DNA of 64,000 nucleotides from Clonostachys chloroleuca (taxonomy: Eukaryota > Ascomycota > Sordariomycetes > Hypocreales > Bionectriaceae). Below are positions 34,227 to 46,442 of the stretch, piece after piece. Below the pieces are notes generated by a model. The model was given only the letters and a program-made list of their open reading frames with translations, was not told the DNA's origin and made no database searches. Positions within the stretch are counted from its first letter, which is position 1. Each line of letters begins with the position of its first letter. The stretch is taken from contig JBANAY010000001.1 in the NCBI GenBank assembly GCA_037952775.1, positions 3,844,001 to 3,908,000 on the forward strand. The letters are read 5' to 3'. The position numbers and the translations under genes are program-made.

Positions 34227-35337
34227 ATGACACACATTGCCTTGCAACACCCCGACCATTTTCCTTATTTCGACGAGGATACCATGGCTTCCAAACGAAA
34301 TTCGCGTGTCTTTACCGAAGAGAATTCTGCTCACGACCAGAACCGGTCCATGGCCCAACAGAAACAGACGTCAGCCTACCGATCGAGACGCAATTCGAGA
34401 AGCTCCAGCAAGGACGAGCTCTCTGCACTCGCCGAGACAATGGGGGACGCGGAATGCAACCGTATCCCCAGTACCGACTCAGATCTGCCTTCGCGTTCGC
34501 ATGGTGGTGTGGTAGCCACTGGCAAGGGCCTCTCCGCAGAGGTCCTGGCACCTGGAGATGTGAAGGGTAAGTTGGTCCAGTATGACCTCGCTCGTTCACG
34601 ACGATGACTGACAATTCTCCTCTAGTGGTTGTGGAATGCAAGGTTTCACGTAAGGAATCCGAGGATTTCTCATCGCCACCTCTTGCTGGGAGACCCAACA
34701 ACTTTGGGATGGTAATTCCTGGTGTCTATCGCAGCAGCTATCCCAAGGCACAAGACTTTGAATATCTGCGGGGTCTGAAGCTGAAAACTCTGGTGTACGT
34801 TCCCCTCATCGAGCGTGAACAACAGTTATCCTAACGCGTTTATCTAGGACCCTGGTGAAGAAGGACGAAATTGATCAAGATCTCGTTTCCTTTGCTGCCA
34901 GCAACGGCATCCACCAAGTCGTTTTCAACATGAAAGGCACCAAGAAGGAGTCCATTCCTCTTCAAACGATGAAGTCCATCCTCGAGGTCGTTCTCGACCG
35001 CCGGAATCATCCTCTTTTGATCCACTGCAACCAGGGCAAGCACCGCACCGGCTGTGTGGTTGCTGTAGTGCGCAAGGTTGCAGGGTGGAACGCCTCCAGC
35101 GTCCTCGACGAGTACCGCGCCTTTGCTGAACCCAAGATCCGCGAGTCCGATGTTGAATACATACGAAATTTCGAGATTTCAGCATTGCATCCTCTGGCAG
35201 CCGAGCACCATTCTCGGTATACCCCTATCCAGGTCCGCAGTTTCCGCAGAACCTTGGTTTTTTCAACGATCATCATGCTCTTGTGGGTTGTGTCGGGAAC
35301 TCAGCTGCTCTCGACACGCAAGGAACTGACCAGCTGA
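34227..35337 (+). CDS. SIW14: SIW14/OCA-type atypical dual-specificity phosphatase
   Basis: Three exons: 34227-34566, 34626-34794 and 34848-35337, with introns of 59 and 53 bp, giving 332 residues. The catalytic domain starts at RPNNFGMVIPGVYRSSYP and has the PFA-DSP loop HCNQGKHRTG (229-238; nucleophile C230, Arg236). Yeast Siw14 hydrolyses the 5-beta phosphate of inositol pyrophosphates; Oca relatives act in stress responses. Residues 1-135 are a disordered Ser/Arg extension absent from yeast Siw14. After the catalytic domain a hydrophobic segment (LVFSTIIMLLWVVSG, about 308-322) could be a C-terminal membrane anchor, unusual for this family. Start chosen at 34227 (ACCATGA). Confidence 0.88.
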
Positions 35338-36279
35338 GGCATGGGTTCCTTTCCGGCTGCAAGGCACTCCAGGCTTCTTGTTTTTTATCGCACAGCACAT
35401 TTTGGTGTTCTGAAAGCAAGAAGCATCGAGACTAAGGACTCTGCTTTGGCAGTGTCGCTCGACCCAATGACCCGGCGATGACTGTTCATACACCACCTAT
35501 TAGATTGGCCAAATCAAAGGCTAAGACCATGTATTATGTCGCACATCCAGGAGACGCATCAAGTGCTGAGACCGTCTCTGGCAGTTGCTTTTTTTGTCAC
35601 CCCAACTCGGGTAAGGGAATTTGAGATTGAGATACGAGCGGATTGGATAGTATTTTTGAACCCTTGTTTTGTTCCATAGCCAGTACCATCATGACTGTCA
35701 GAATCCTGCTTCTTCACACACCCGTTCAGTCTGACTGTCAATCGTGATGATACTCGATGCTGATGGAACAGGACCAGCGTTCGCCTTTCGGATAAACCAT
35801 CTGGGTGTTGAAGTGTATTGGATAATATGGAGAGGCAGGCATGCTTGGCCTGTCCATCACACTAATGGCTCCGTGTCATGCCTCTTCGACAACTTTCCTA
35901 CTTCTCAATCCCCTTTCTTGTCTAAACAATGGCGCATGGTGTTGATAGACTTGTGGTTGGGTATAGAGAAAATTTATCAAGTAGAGCGAGAAGGTTTTTG
36001 AAAGCGAATACTATACACATGAGCGCTGGTTCGATCATGTTGTTACGCCGTTTGATTTGATTCCTCTGTCGTGACTATGATACAACGTAGTTCCCTGATC
36101 CCCTTGCTGGGGTGTAGGACAATATTATATTACACATTTTGGCCGGAGCCTAGCTAACCCGTAGTCCCCAATCCCAAGCAACGCGGGGTTCGTCCTTCTG
36201 ATAAACCTCCCTCGGACACATCCCATTAGGGAATTTAGCGGTCAACTTGAGAACGAATCTCGTCAGCAAGGGTCAAACT
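35338..36279. other. intergenic between convergent genes
   Basis: Lies between the SIW14 3' end (+) and the AIM19-like 3' end (-). No feature recognised. Confidence 0.4.
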
Positions 36280-36992
36280 TCACCCCTCGACGCCCCATCG
36301 ATCCCTCTCCACCCTCTCCTCCTCGTCCTTCTCGTAGTCGCCGTGGAAGTACCTCCACCCGCCCGCGACGCAGTTACCCGCGCCGAGGACGACGGCGCCG
36401 CCCCTGATGATGCCCCGCGGGGAGAGGAAGCGGGATGCGACCCCGCCGGGCTGGCGGCGGCGGAGGGCCGTGAGGGCGTACAGCCCCGACCAGGCCGAGG
36501 AGATTCCCGCGGCGGCGGTGGGCTGCCCCGCCAGGTTGAGATAGGTGGCCAGGAAGAGCGGCGGGGTGAAGAGGAGGAGGGCCAGGGGCTGGCGCGGGCG
36601 GGAGTGGAGGGCGATGGTGAGCATGGCCAGCGTGGAGGGGGGACGGCGGATGCTTTTTGGATTTGTTAGTTTGGGGTGGATAGTACGTATAGGGTTGATT
36701 CATCTTGGGGCTCTTGGTGTCTGGTTCAAGATTCTGGATTTAGAAGAGGGCAGGAGAGTCATAGTGTACGGGCTCTTTCAAGTGTGTAGGTATGTTACTT
36801 TGTCTTTTTTGAATTGGGGCTTGGAGATGGGGCAGTATGGCAATGAATGTCCAGAAGGGGGATTGTATGAAGTGAATGAATTGAGCCGGCGTGAATCATT
36901 CGATGCTATGAGATAGAGGGACGAGACTTACAGCCCCAGGCGTATAGGCTGTCCGTGAAGGACGCCTTGACTGGCGGTTCTTCTTCAGCCAT
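36280..36992 (-). CDS. AIM19: AIM19-like small mitochondrial membrane protein (probable frame break in exon 1)
   Basis: Two exons: 36932-36992 (MAEEEPPVKASFTDSLYAWG) and 36280-36652, separated by a 279-bp intron with ACTAAC branch site. The C-terminal half reads LALLLFTPPLFLATYLNL, then AAGISSAWSGLYALTALRRR and a hydrophobic GGAVVLGAGNCVAGG. The WSxLY core and two to three membrane segments resemble the AIM19 family, whose yeast member affects mitochondrial inheritance by an unknown mechanism. The splice phases do not match as written. One extra base in the C4 run 36934-36937 gives AWGLIRRPPSTLAMLTIA, 435 nt, 144 residues. Alternatives are that translation starts in exon 2 at MLTIALH, or that exon 1 is mis-called. 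Confidence 0.6.
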
Positions 36993-39368
36993 GATGGCGA
37001 CACAGGCGGTCTCTCAATCGCCGAGGGAACCGTGTACCAGGGTATCTAACTGTCCAGACGAGCAGAGGCTCTGTAATTGGCGAGCGCGGAAGCACACGCG
37101 GAGCAGGATCGGGCGGCGGGTATGATGAAAAATTCAGGGCCGTTGCAAGATTGAGGCATGACGTTGTGATGCAGCCGTAAATGCTGACTCAGCAGCCTGA
37201 GGTCAGTCCATCCCATTGCGACTGCCAACTGCCACTGCCACGCGCATGGCCAATATCCACAAACCTCACTTCACTTCATTATGTTCACTTAACTTGAGAC
37301 CGCCTAGGCTGCAAGCCTCCTCCTCCAGCTGCTGGTCCTCCATCTCAATAGGCAGACCTCTGGGCGTGATGTCATTCTCCCCGAAGCCTATTTTTGTGGC
37401 ACGCGAGCATTCCACTACTCACATGCGCCGACAACCGAGAGGCTTAGCGGTTTACGGATGGTGCTGATGGGCCTACGACACCGGCATTCGCGTGCCGGAT
37501 CAATTGGGGCTGTTCATCACCTTGCAGCGGCCTCAGCAGATCGACCGTTCAGCTGGGGTCGAAGACATGGCCCGTCTCTCTTGACTCAGGCGCCAGCCAG
37601 GCTTTGAGTCTCTCAACCCGTCTGCCACGCCCCTCCCTTGTTTCTACTTTCCTTCGGCCGATATCAAGGGTGCCGCCGCGCGCCTTGTTGTGTAAATTTC
37701 GCTGTAAATCAATGGGCTTCTCTGCGCGGCCTAGGCTACGGTCTATGCTTCCCCAGCACAGATATCAGCCGGAGCTGGGTCCCCACCGGCCCGGACCCCG
37801 GAATCCACGTTGTCCGTGTCCGCTGTGACATTTCGCCTCAAATGCCTTCAGCTGGTTTCGAGTGGCTTGATTCAGGCTCTCGCCATCGCAGTACATCAAT
37901 CTCGCGGGGAAGGGTAGGGGAAATCAGGGCACGAAAAGGGGGGCATAACGTTGCCGTATTTCTTCCCGGTATTGTGGGAAATGAGTCCATGCAATGCACC
38001 TTTGAAAACCCCAAGTCACGCAGCCATATATTACATGGGAAAAGGCTTGCCATTAATATAAGTGAAATTGATCTCTTTGCTCCTGCACCTAGGCTGAGAA
38101 GGGCACTGCCGACCTGACCTGGCCTGGGCAAGGTTTACCACGCGGCAAATGGCAGTCGTCGGATTTTCGCGAGAGGCGAGCAGCTTGGCCTGCGTCGTCG
38201 TTGATTTCCCGGCCCCCCGGTTGGGACTTTGGTTTCTGATTCTTGATTCTTTGGGGTGGTGCTCCAGCAAATTGTCCGCGCGGGCGTTATTATACCCACA
38301 TCGCTCGATGCCCCTCGCGCTCCTCGAAGCAAATTAACCACAATTTTATTGGACCACGCCCCCCAATGTGTTTTTCTCTTGGTCAGCCACTGGGACATGT
38401 GCCGGAACCACCCATTCGCCGCGTTGCAGGTTTGCTATACCTGGATAAATCAGCGCCTGCATGCCTTTATTTGCCGCCCTCGCCGCTGGTACCCGCCTGT
38501 CCTGTTACCGAGCGGTGGGAGGCAGCGTACTCTGATACTGGGCCGCCTGGAGAGAGCCGTTGGTCAAGGGATTTGCTCCGCGGTGACAGGCGCGGGCAAT
38601 TACGAGGGGGAAGGGACAAAGGCCACTTCCTGGCACGGGTGCGTGCGTACTCTCCCGTACTTCCGTGCTCTATCCGGTAGGCTTAGACGGACAGGCACCT
38701 ATACACGCATAGGAGTTTTAGCTCGGGTGATTTGGCCGTTTTGTATTTTTCTATGTACAGAGCCTGGTCATGGGAAATATGCTCATAAAGAAAAAAAAAT
38801 GCAAGATGGAAAAATAAAACAGCAGTAATGTATACAATCCAGAAATATATCCCGCCTTCCAATGCAATGGCTAATACTGAAAATGAGAACCCTAATAAAA
38901 AGAAATAAAAGGTACAAACAAAGTCTATGGGTGCCCCCTCCCGAAATAAAGAACCGTTTTTGTCTGTGGCAAGAAGAAGAAAGAGAACAATGGTGGTGAA
39001 AATACAAAAGCAACACCTAAAAGTCGGAAGAAGAAGAAGAAGAAGATAAAACCGGTCAAAAAGAGAAAGAAAAAACCATGCAAAACGCTGTGAATGGACC
39101 GCGCATGCAGGCTGGTTTCCAAAGAAGTCGTCGTTCAAGTCGTTCCCAAATGCCCCCCTCCCCTTCACGGTCCAAAAAAGAAGAAGCCCGTGAAAATCCC
39201 CCCTTTTGTTTTGTTTGTTTTCTCCGCTCGCGGTTTGAACCATGCCGTTTGAGTAGGGACACGGGCGGTGCTTCAGCTGGTGGTTTATAAATTTTGTACT
39301 TTTGTCGATTTCGCCCATACCAGGGCGGGTAGGTAGGTGTGAAGAGCTGGAGCCAAGGCGCACCAACT
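36993..39368. other. 2.4-kb intergenic region
   Basis: 5' flank of the AIM19-like gene and 3' flank of the Zn2Cys6 gene. A purine-rich stretch with GAA repeats (about 39026-39045) lies in the probable 3' UTR of the regulator. No supported exon. Confidence 0.4.
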
Positions 39369-40433
39369 CTACCCTTCTTCCCCATCCCCCCGGTGGACCC
39401 ATTGGTATCGAGGGTCTAACTGGCTCTGGTAGCCCGGCTGGTACGTGTAGGTGCTCATGGGCACGGCGTACCCCTGCCCGGAGGTTGCCAGATGTGGATG
39501 CCCCATGGCGGCCGCTGAGGCTTGTGGTGGTGGCACTTGCACGAAGCCTTGCTGGTGCCACGCCTGGTAGCTGTCGCTGTCATGGCGCGGAGCATCGTGG
39601 TGGTGGAATGTCGGCGGTGAGGTCGCCGTCATCGCCTGGGCGTGGTAGGCGCCGCACGTCGCCAGGGTCGTCGTCGGCATGAAGCCCCCGGCGTACTGGG
39701 CGTCCGAGAGGGAGCCCAGGTCGAAGCTGTCCTCGGGCTGCAGCAGCGAGAAGTCGAGCCGGTCCAGCATGCGCTCCTGGTCGTACTCTACTGGCGGCTG
39801 CGGTAGCGGGGGTGTCAGTGTTGGTGCGGCGGGCCTAGCTGCCCTGGTTGACAGAGACGTTGTAGGTTGGTTTGGCGAGAGCTGGCTACTTCTGCTGTGG
39901 GATCTTCGCGGCGGCGGCGGAGGGTTGGACGGGGAGTCCTCCCTGGCTGCTGCTGCACCTTCGGTAGATCTGACGCGGTTCTTCTTGCCCCGGCGGGAGC
40001 CTCTGGAGCTCGACCGGGTGTACTCGCACTGGAGCTTGTTGGCTGCACACCGTTCGCAGCCGTCCTTCTCCCCACTGCATTTGAGCTGTCACATGTCAGT
40101 ACTGTTATTCTCTGTAGCTACGAGATCGATAGAGTGTTATAGAGGGGGGTTCGAGGGGCCAATGGCTTGCATTGTGCTGGGATGGGATGGGGACTTTGGT
40201 GCAATTCGATTCTTCTTGAGCATCGATGCTACAGACACTTCGATGGAGGCAGACTGAAAGAGCGATATCCGGCGAGGTGGGACACATGACACGCATGTAT
40301 ATGGACATACCTTCTTCTCGTGACAGCGGTTGCATGCCTGGTGCTGGCTTGATCGTGCTGTGATGGGGTCGAAGGCCTGGCGCAGGTTCTGGACCTCGTC
40401 GGTCTCGGGGTCGTACTTCCACGTGCCAAACAT
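39369..40433 (-). CDS. Zn2Cys6 binuclear cluster transcription factor, short
   Basis: Two exons: 40311-40433 and 39369-40085, with a 225-bp intron, giving 279 residues. The intron lies inside the zinc cluster: ACNRCHEKK|LKCSGEKDGCERCAANKLQC gives cysteines 34, 37, 44, 51, 54 and 61 in the C-x2-C-x6-C-x6-C-x2-C-x6-C pattern. It is followed by a basic linker (RSSSRGSRRGKKNR). The remainder is Pro/Ser/Gln-rich, with an acidic patch (QPEDSFDLGSLSDAQY) that could be an activation region. The fungal_trans domain of large members is missing, so this is a short-form regulator. Targets unknown. The preceding 4.2 kb has no gene and may contain its regulatory region. Confidence 0.85.
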
Positions 40434-43400
40434 GGCCTCGTCCTTGTATATGTCTGTATGTAGGTGTGGGTGTATGCAACTGTATGCGTATGCTGCGAGA
40501 ATGTCCAAGTGGGCAAGTCACTGAAACACACACACTCGCTGCTGTGTCTTGTGATGCTGGGTGATGTTCTGGAAACTCTGTTTCTCGCAGGGTATTACCA
40601 TAGTTGGAGAGATCCGAGAGATTGTAGTCGGCGATGTGTGCTTCTTTAATATATAAAACTGGCCTGGATGGGGCAAAAACAAGATAGGTCTTATATATAC
40701 TACTGCAGGGAATATGGGATCGAAGAAACTTCACCCGTCGAATCCTCCACCACCGGCATGGGAGTGTAGGGGGAGGGCCCCAACGCCCCGTGCCGCATGT
40801 ATGGGATTTTCGGCATTACCAGAGCCAAGACCATCGTGCTTTTGGTCGTAGCAGCCGTTAGTTGAACGGTGCTGGCGTGCCATCAACGAAACCCGCGCGA
40901 AGAGGAGGGGACTGGAGGGGGGCCAAGAACAAGATGGGAGGCCAAAGCACAGGGCCCGGGGTGGGAGAGACGACGCACGCCTGGCGTTTCCCAATCCCAC
41001 ACCCATCTCCACAAGCTAAGAATCAAGCTGGACTGAAGCTCTGGCAATGACGTGCCGGGATGTCTAATCTAGGATAGGATGGGGCGTCTTTTTGTGTAGG
41101 TAGGGGGTGAACATGACCCGCGAGAGAGGGACCCGGATCGCCAAAGCCCGACACGGAAATCCCAACTGCCTGACATGCGGTAGCTACAGCATCAATAGGG
41201 CACGGCAAAGGCAAAGGCATGCAGCAGCACGAGCATGGGGAGCTATGCGAGTTGGGGTAAGAACTCAAGTCGGCGGGGGCCAGTCTTACCGGGGGCGTGC
41301 TGGGGGACGATGGATGTCTGTGGCAACATTGCAGATAAAAAAAGAGCCGCCTTGTCATACTGTCGCACATGTAATGCGAGAGCGTGAGAAACCAGATGGA
41401 ACAGCAGCATGGCCTTGGGAATCTTCTCCCGGGGGTGGGGAGGCGAGCTAAAAGTGCACTACAGAGTCGATCTCATCGGGGTGCTTTTTGACATCAATTG
41501 GGGGTCAACGTTGCGCTGGCTGGCTCGAGATGCCTACAGGGGCTTCGGCGTGTGTTTCTGTGCCATCCCACTCGCACTCCCGTCCCCATCCAGCGCCCGC
41601 CCAGGACATCTCGACTAGGAATGAGGTACGGTAGTGCAGGAGCTGGCAGATAGAGCTGGCCGGTTTGTAGGGCTACATTACACATCTAGGGCCAGCTCTG
41701 GTGCAAGCTCAAGCACCGCAGCATCCGCCCGTTGAATCATACGTAGTTGGCGGGGTGGTTTCCGGCTCAGGGGCACGGGCACGGGAGAAGACTGCGATGG
41801 GACCATGGCCCCTGGCCTGCATTGCTGTGGATGGACTGGAATGTCACAGGGCCCACAGCCGGTCGATTCTCCCAAGATTGATCCAGTGCAAGATTGGGCC
41901 GCCAGCCAGCCCACCCACGCCCAGCGTTGCATCTGCCTGCCCATGGAAACGGTGGTGGAATCTCCACGGAGGGTCTACGGGGCCCAGCAGCTCGGCAGCA
42001 GCAGGAGAAATCAAGCAGCGCAGGGTGCACCTGCTGGCCGAGCACGCATGAGCGACGGGAAAACGTGGCTTGGGCCTCTCTCTTGGCCCGTAGGATGAAC
42101 CGGACATTCTTCCCAGGTGGGCTGGTGTCTAGGCTGTAAACGGGCGACGGCTGAGGTGAGGTGTGTTTCTGGCCAGTCGGAGCATCGCGCGAACAAAGTT
42201 ACAGTCAACGTTACTTGGAGCTACAGCTAAAACTAGCTCACATTGCACCACAACACAAGCATCCACCTCACATTTCTCACGATAGCTTGAGACTGTTGCT
42301 CTGCTGTCTCAGGTATTGTTTTTTGCCTTTAATCGCCGACCTTAGCTGGCCACTCTATTAATTGGCATCGCGGCCTATTTTTGGTGTCTCTCAATCCCGG
42401 GCGGCAGATTGTGGCGAGTCGATTCGGCATCGTCCCCATCGGTCGACAACCAGCGAGCCGCGGCACCTACTAGGCAAGCGTCCATCTACAATCCCGACCT
42501 CCAATCCCGACTGAATGGGATAGGCTGCTGGGACGGGCAGACCCAGAATATTAGAGTGTGCTGCCTTGTTTCGCAATTGAGAGGGCTTCTGCCGGCGTGC
42601 GTTCGGGCTTGCAGGGCCTGCTCTAGCTAAAGTTGCCCTAGACGACAGCGGGCTTTAGTGGTGATGTTCTTAGTGGCGACCAGTGGTACGACTCTGCACC
42701 TCGCATCCATGTCACTGGCCGTGTTCCATTGCCCACTGCCCTTGTCCGTGCATCGAGTTGCAGTTGCAGTTAAGTTGGACTAGGATGCGTTGGGCAGAGC
42801 TAAACAGAGATCTCCCACCCCCAGCCAGGGCCTTGGGTTGCGGCCCCCATCCATCAGCCTTGCCTTGCCCTCAGCGCACGCGTGGCATGGCAGCACATCA
42901 CATCGCAATCGTCCAGCCGGTTCCCCAATCTGCAGTGTTTCACCCCGGTTTCGAATTGTCCGAGGCGCTGGCTATTTCTGTACCCGTCGCCGACCTACAT
43001 GCATGCAGGGCAGTGCATGGGGCACACCCGCAACGACATCTGGGCGAGCGACAGCCGGCAGATACTACTGTTCGGCACTTTATTGTTCCAGCCACGAACT
43101 GCTGGCGTTGGCTATCTATGCTATCGCCGATCAGGTGGGTGGTGATGGTGTGCTGGTGGTGGGGACGGCTTGAGATTGGGGGAGCGCAGGGCAGGGCAAG
43201 CTGCTGGCGAGAGGAGCCGAGATTAGGATGGGATGCGGCTCGTTCACGAATTCGTCCATGACGGCTCTTGGCTCTCGTCTCTCAATCGATCGCTCGCGCT
43301 CGCCAGGTTCTTCTCGCGCGCTCTCCACCGTCATTCTCTTGTGATGAGACCTTTGTGCAGAAGGCCCATAGCATGCACGCCCATCGCCTCCGGCTTCTGC

Positions 43401-44633
43401 TAGCAAGGTGAGCATCGCTGTGGATGATTTATTTATAGCGCCGTCCCCTGTCGGCTGGCGGTCTCGGGTAGAGGCAGCAGCGCTGGGCTCAGTGGCCAAC
43501 TGCCAGCCGGTGGACACCCCCGCGACCACGCCATTCATGCCGCCAACCCCATGCCATCCGCAAATGACTCGGACGCAGGCAGCTCATTTGTCCGCGCTTG
43601 GATTCCATCTAGATCACAATCTCTTTTCGTCTCGTAACATGCCCAACTCGGCTAGCCAGCCTTCCCCATCTGGCTTGGCCCTCAACCAAAGATCCGAACT
43701 CGCTCGGCTCTTAGCCTCTACAGGCAGCAAAGGCGCGATGCTGTCTGAACGATGCCGCTTGGCACTGTTCCTGCGAACCCCAGATATTGGCACTTCACCG
43801 CTCCGAAACCCCCGTTCACATTTAATTTGCTTCCAGCCCGAGTCTTCACATGATGGATGTGATGCACTTGCTCCTCAACTCGAAGACATTGGTTTAAGCT
43901 CGCACAGACGACCAGTCGGACCAGTTCGCTGGGCTGAACCTGAACCCCGGCCCCAGCGTTTCCGCCACTCTAAATCTGGCCCATCGCAAGGCGAATCTTC
44001 AATCTATACTGCATATACAAAATCGCGGAGGCGAATTCTATATTAATCAATTGGGGAATTTTTTTTTAGACCTGCGTGTTATTTTGGACATGAGCCATAT
44101 TCACTCACTAGCACAGAGGCGAATATGCCGAGCTGCAGCAACCAAAGGCTCTGGTTGCATCTCACGTTTGAAGTTGTACAGTGCAGCTTATTGCGAGTTG
44201 CGAGCATCGAAGAGGCCAACTCACAGAGAGCCACTCAGTTGGTGCCAAAGGTCCCTCCACCCCACTTCGCCTTCGCCCAACCCGACTTACACCTCACACC
44301 AGGTTAAAAAAAGAAAGAAACAACGATAACAAACAAAATTGAATATATTAAATGAACGGGATTCAGAGAACAAGGAAGTTGTCATTGCCAATCCCGTTCG
44401 TCGAGGAATGTTATGCCCATCACTGCACACTTGTCTTCAGCCCTATACCTAAACAAGTTGACGCCGAGGGGCAGCCAACATGGAATCTCTCTCCCCAATC
44501 TCCCCATCATCATCCCATCCCCGGCAGGCCTTGTCTGTTCAAGGACGTGGGTTACGGAGCTTTGGAAGTTGCGGGAAGGAGGTAAGGAGAATCAACGGCA
44601 CACACCCCCTTCCCCTTTATGCCATGTGGACTC
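40434..44633. other. 4.2-kb gene-poor region
   Basis: Between the 5' end of the Zn2Cys6 gene (-) and the 3' end of the basic orphan (-). Several open frames (42683-43261 +, 43408-44046 +) exist, but I found no motif, splice logic or codon bias to support them. Confidence 0.4.
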
Positions 44634-45431
44634 CTATATCCAGTGAACGTTCTTACGCCTCTTGACCTCGAGGTGAGAGGCGTATTCACGGGCATCCCGC
44701 ACGGGAACGTACTCGTCAAAGTTCTCTCGTGCCCCGTCCTTCCAGTGCACCACAACCTTGTTTCGTCTGCCGTCATGTGCCAGCCGATCCATGATTTCAG
44801 TGGCGCTGGCGTCCCTGGAAAGGGAAAGAGGGATCAGCCGTCCCCCGTATTCATCGTGATGCTTGCCTCGGGACCTGTCAGTTCTGTCCACGACGTTGAT
44901 GGTCCAGCTCCCCTGCTCGGCCCTGTTCCTCCTTTTCGCACTGCTGGCCGCGGGAGGACCACCACCACACATGTCATTAATTAGTCTGTGCCGTTCAGAT
45001 GGAACCTCGTGCGTGTTAGTGGGTTCACGGCGGCCGCCTGCGAGGTAGTGATAGGTCGAGCCTGGGCCGTGGTTGGATGACTCCGGCGGCCGATCATCCT
45101 TTGGATCCTCGCCATGGCCAGGCCGCCCGCACCTTGGTCGTCTACTGCTCGCTAACGCCGACGCCGACGGGCGTGACGAATGGGGGCAGCACTTGCATGG
45201 GCAGTTCTTTGAACTGTTGGCCGCGTATCCCCTTTTGTCACTTGGGGAGATGATCGTTCCGTAAGTGGAACTGTGAGGAGCTCTCGGAGGACAGTCCTCC
45301 TCGGCGGAAGCATAAGAATAACTCCGGTGGTTTGTATACCCCGTAGGCCTGTCGGTATATCTGGAGGCGTACCCATCCTTGCCGTGCTTCCCTTGGCGGC
45401 CAATCTCCCTGCTCCTTCGAAGGAAGTTCAT
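44634..45431 (-). CDS. hypothetical basic protein with conserved-looking C-terminal domain
   Basis: Intact single-exon frame of 265 residues. The N-terminal 170 residues are Arg/Ser/Pro-rich and probably disordered, with a Cys cluster (NCPCKCCPHSS). The last 90 residues look folded: SWTINVVDRTD, RLIPLSLSRDASATEIMDRL, KVVVHWKDGARENFDEYVPV, with alternating hydrophobic strands and a basic tail (EVKRRKNVHWI). I do not recognise the family. The pattern strand / DASxxEIxxxL helix / VxVxWKDG strand suggests a small alpha-beta (ubiquitin-like or PB1-like) fold, but this is only an impression. Confidence 0.6.
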   Translation of the reverse strand: MNFLRRSREIGRQGKHGKDGYASRYTDRPTGYTNHRSYSYASAEEDCPPRAPHSSTYGTIISPSDKRGYAANSSKNCPCKCCPHSSRPSASALASSRRPRCGRPGHGEDPKDDRPPESSNHGPGSTYHYLAGGRREPTNTHEVPSERHRLINDMCGGGPPAASSAKRRNRAEQGSWTINVVDRTDRSRGKHHDEYGGRLIPLSLSRDASATEIMDRLAHDGRRNKVVVHWKDGARENFDEYVPVRDAREYASHLEVKRRKNVHWI

Positions 45432-46442
45432 CTTATCCTTGGAGGGGTCTTTTATGGGCTAGGGCTGGGGACTTTTTGGTCTATATTGCCAACTACCGAA
45501 AATCGAAGCTAGTCTCAGTATTAGGGGTCATGGGCGTCTGACTCGAGTCAACCTCGAGTCCTGTATAGTTTCATTTATATGATATATCGGCCACCCTGAA
45601 ACGCTGGCCACTAGCAGTCCAGACAATGGATAAGGGGAGAAAGGATCGCCTGTATGCATTGTACGCCGCTAGCGTGCATCGGGCCGGCGATATAAGAAAC
45701 TTACCATTGTTTTCGGCTTTGTGAGTCCGATCGGTCTCAATCCCTGGTAATTGGTCTTTAATTTCTATTCTGTATTTTTGTTACTACAAAGGGTCGTCTC
45801 TGTTGTCGTTGACGTCGGGCTCAAAAGTGGACCCACCCAACGGTCAATGAAACCTTTAAGCGAACAACCCCAGAAAACAAACATGAAATGCACGACAGAT
45901 CTAGAATATCAACAAACGAGATTATGCCTATGATTAATGCATCCAAAACAGACCTGTTGCATTTCAAACAAATCTTCTGTAAGACTAGGACGTTTCTTCC
46001 TTCCATCTTTCATCACAGACGGCATGCGACATGATCTGTCTGAGAACAGGGTAGGTCTATTTAGAGGTGCTGCATAATCGAAGGTCTCGTTGTGGCTGGA
46101 ATGGATGGAAATGGAATTTCGGGGTCCTCTGACTGGCTGTGGGGGAGCTTCTTTCGGGTTCTATTCTCCTTCCGCCTGGTCAGCGGGCCGGAAAAAGGTT
46201 ATAACGAGGTGGCGCAATCTGCCGAATCGGAGACTCGGGGTTGTTGTGGGTAAAGTTTGCCCCAAATTTGGGGTTCTGGAAAGGCCAGCGTAGCGACAAC
46301 GAAATTTGGAAACTTGCAAATCTTCCCTCCAAAACTCCCCCACCAGTCGCCCTCACTGTCGCGTGCTGCTCGTCTTTCATTTTCGGTTCATCTCCCTGCA
46401 ACTTCTCTGTGTACCTTTCTTTGTCAACGAGAACTCTTCACA
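45432..46442. other. divergent intergenic region
   Basis: Shared upstream region of the basic orphan (-) and PHO88 (+). The last 100 bp are CT-rich, as expected of a highly expressed fungal promoter. No exon seen. Confidence 0.45.

Noticed and set aside
38683..39561. 292-codon minus-strand frame ending in many Phe/Leu stretches
   Set aside because: Overlaps the C-terminus of the Zn2Cys6 gene in another frame, and its hydrophobic stretches come from a purine/pyrimidine-biased 3' region, not from a real membrane protein.
43408..44046. 212-codon plus-strand frame
   Set aside because: No conserved pattern and ordinary intergenic composition; kept as unannotated rather than invented.
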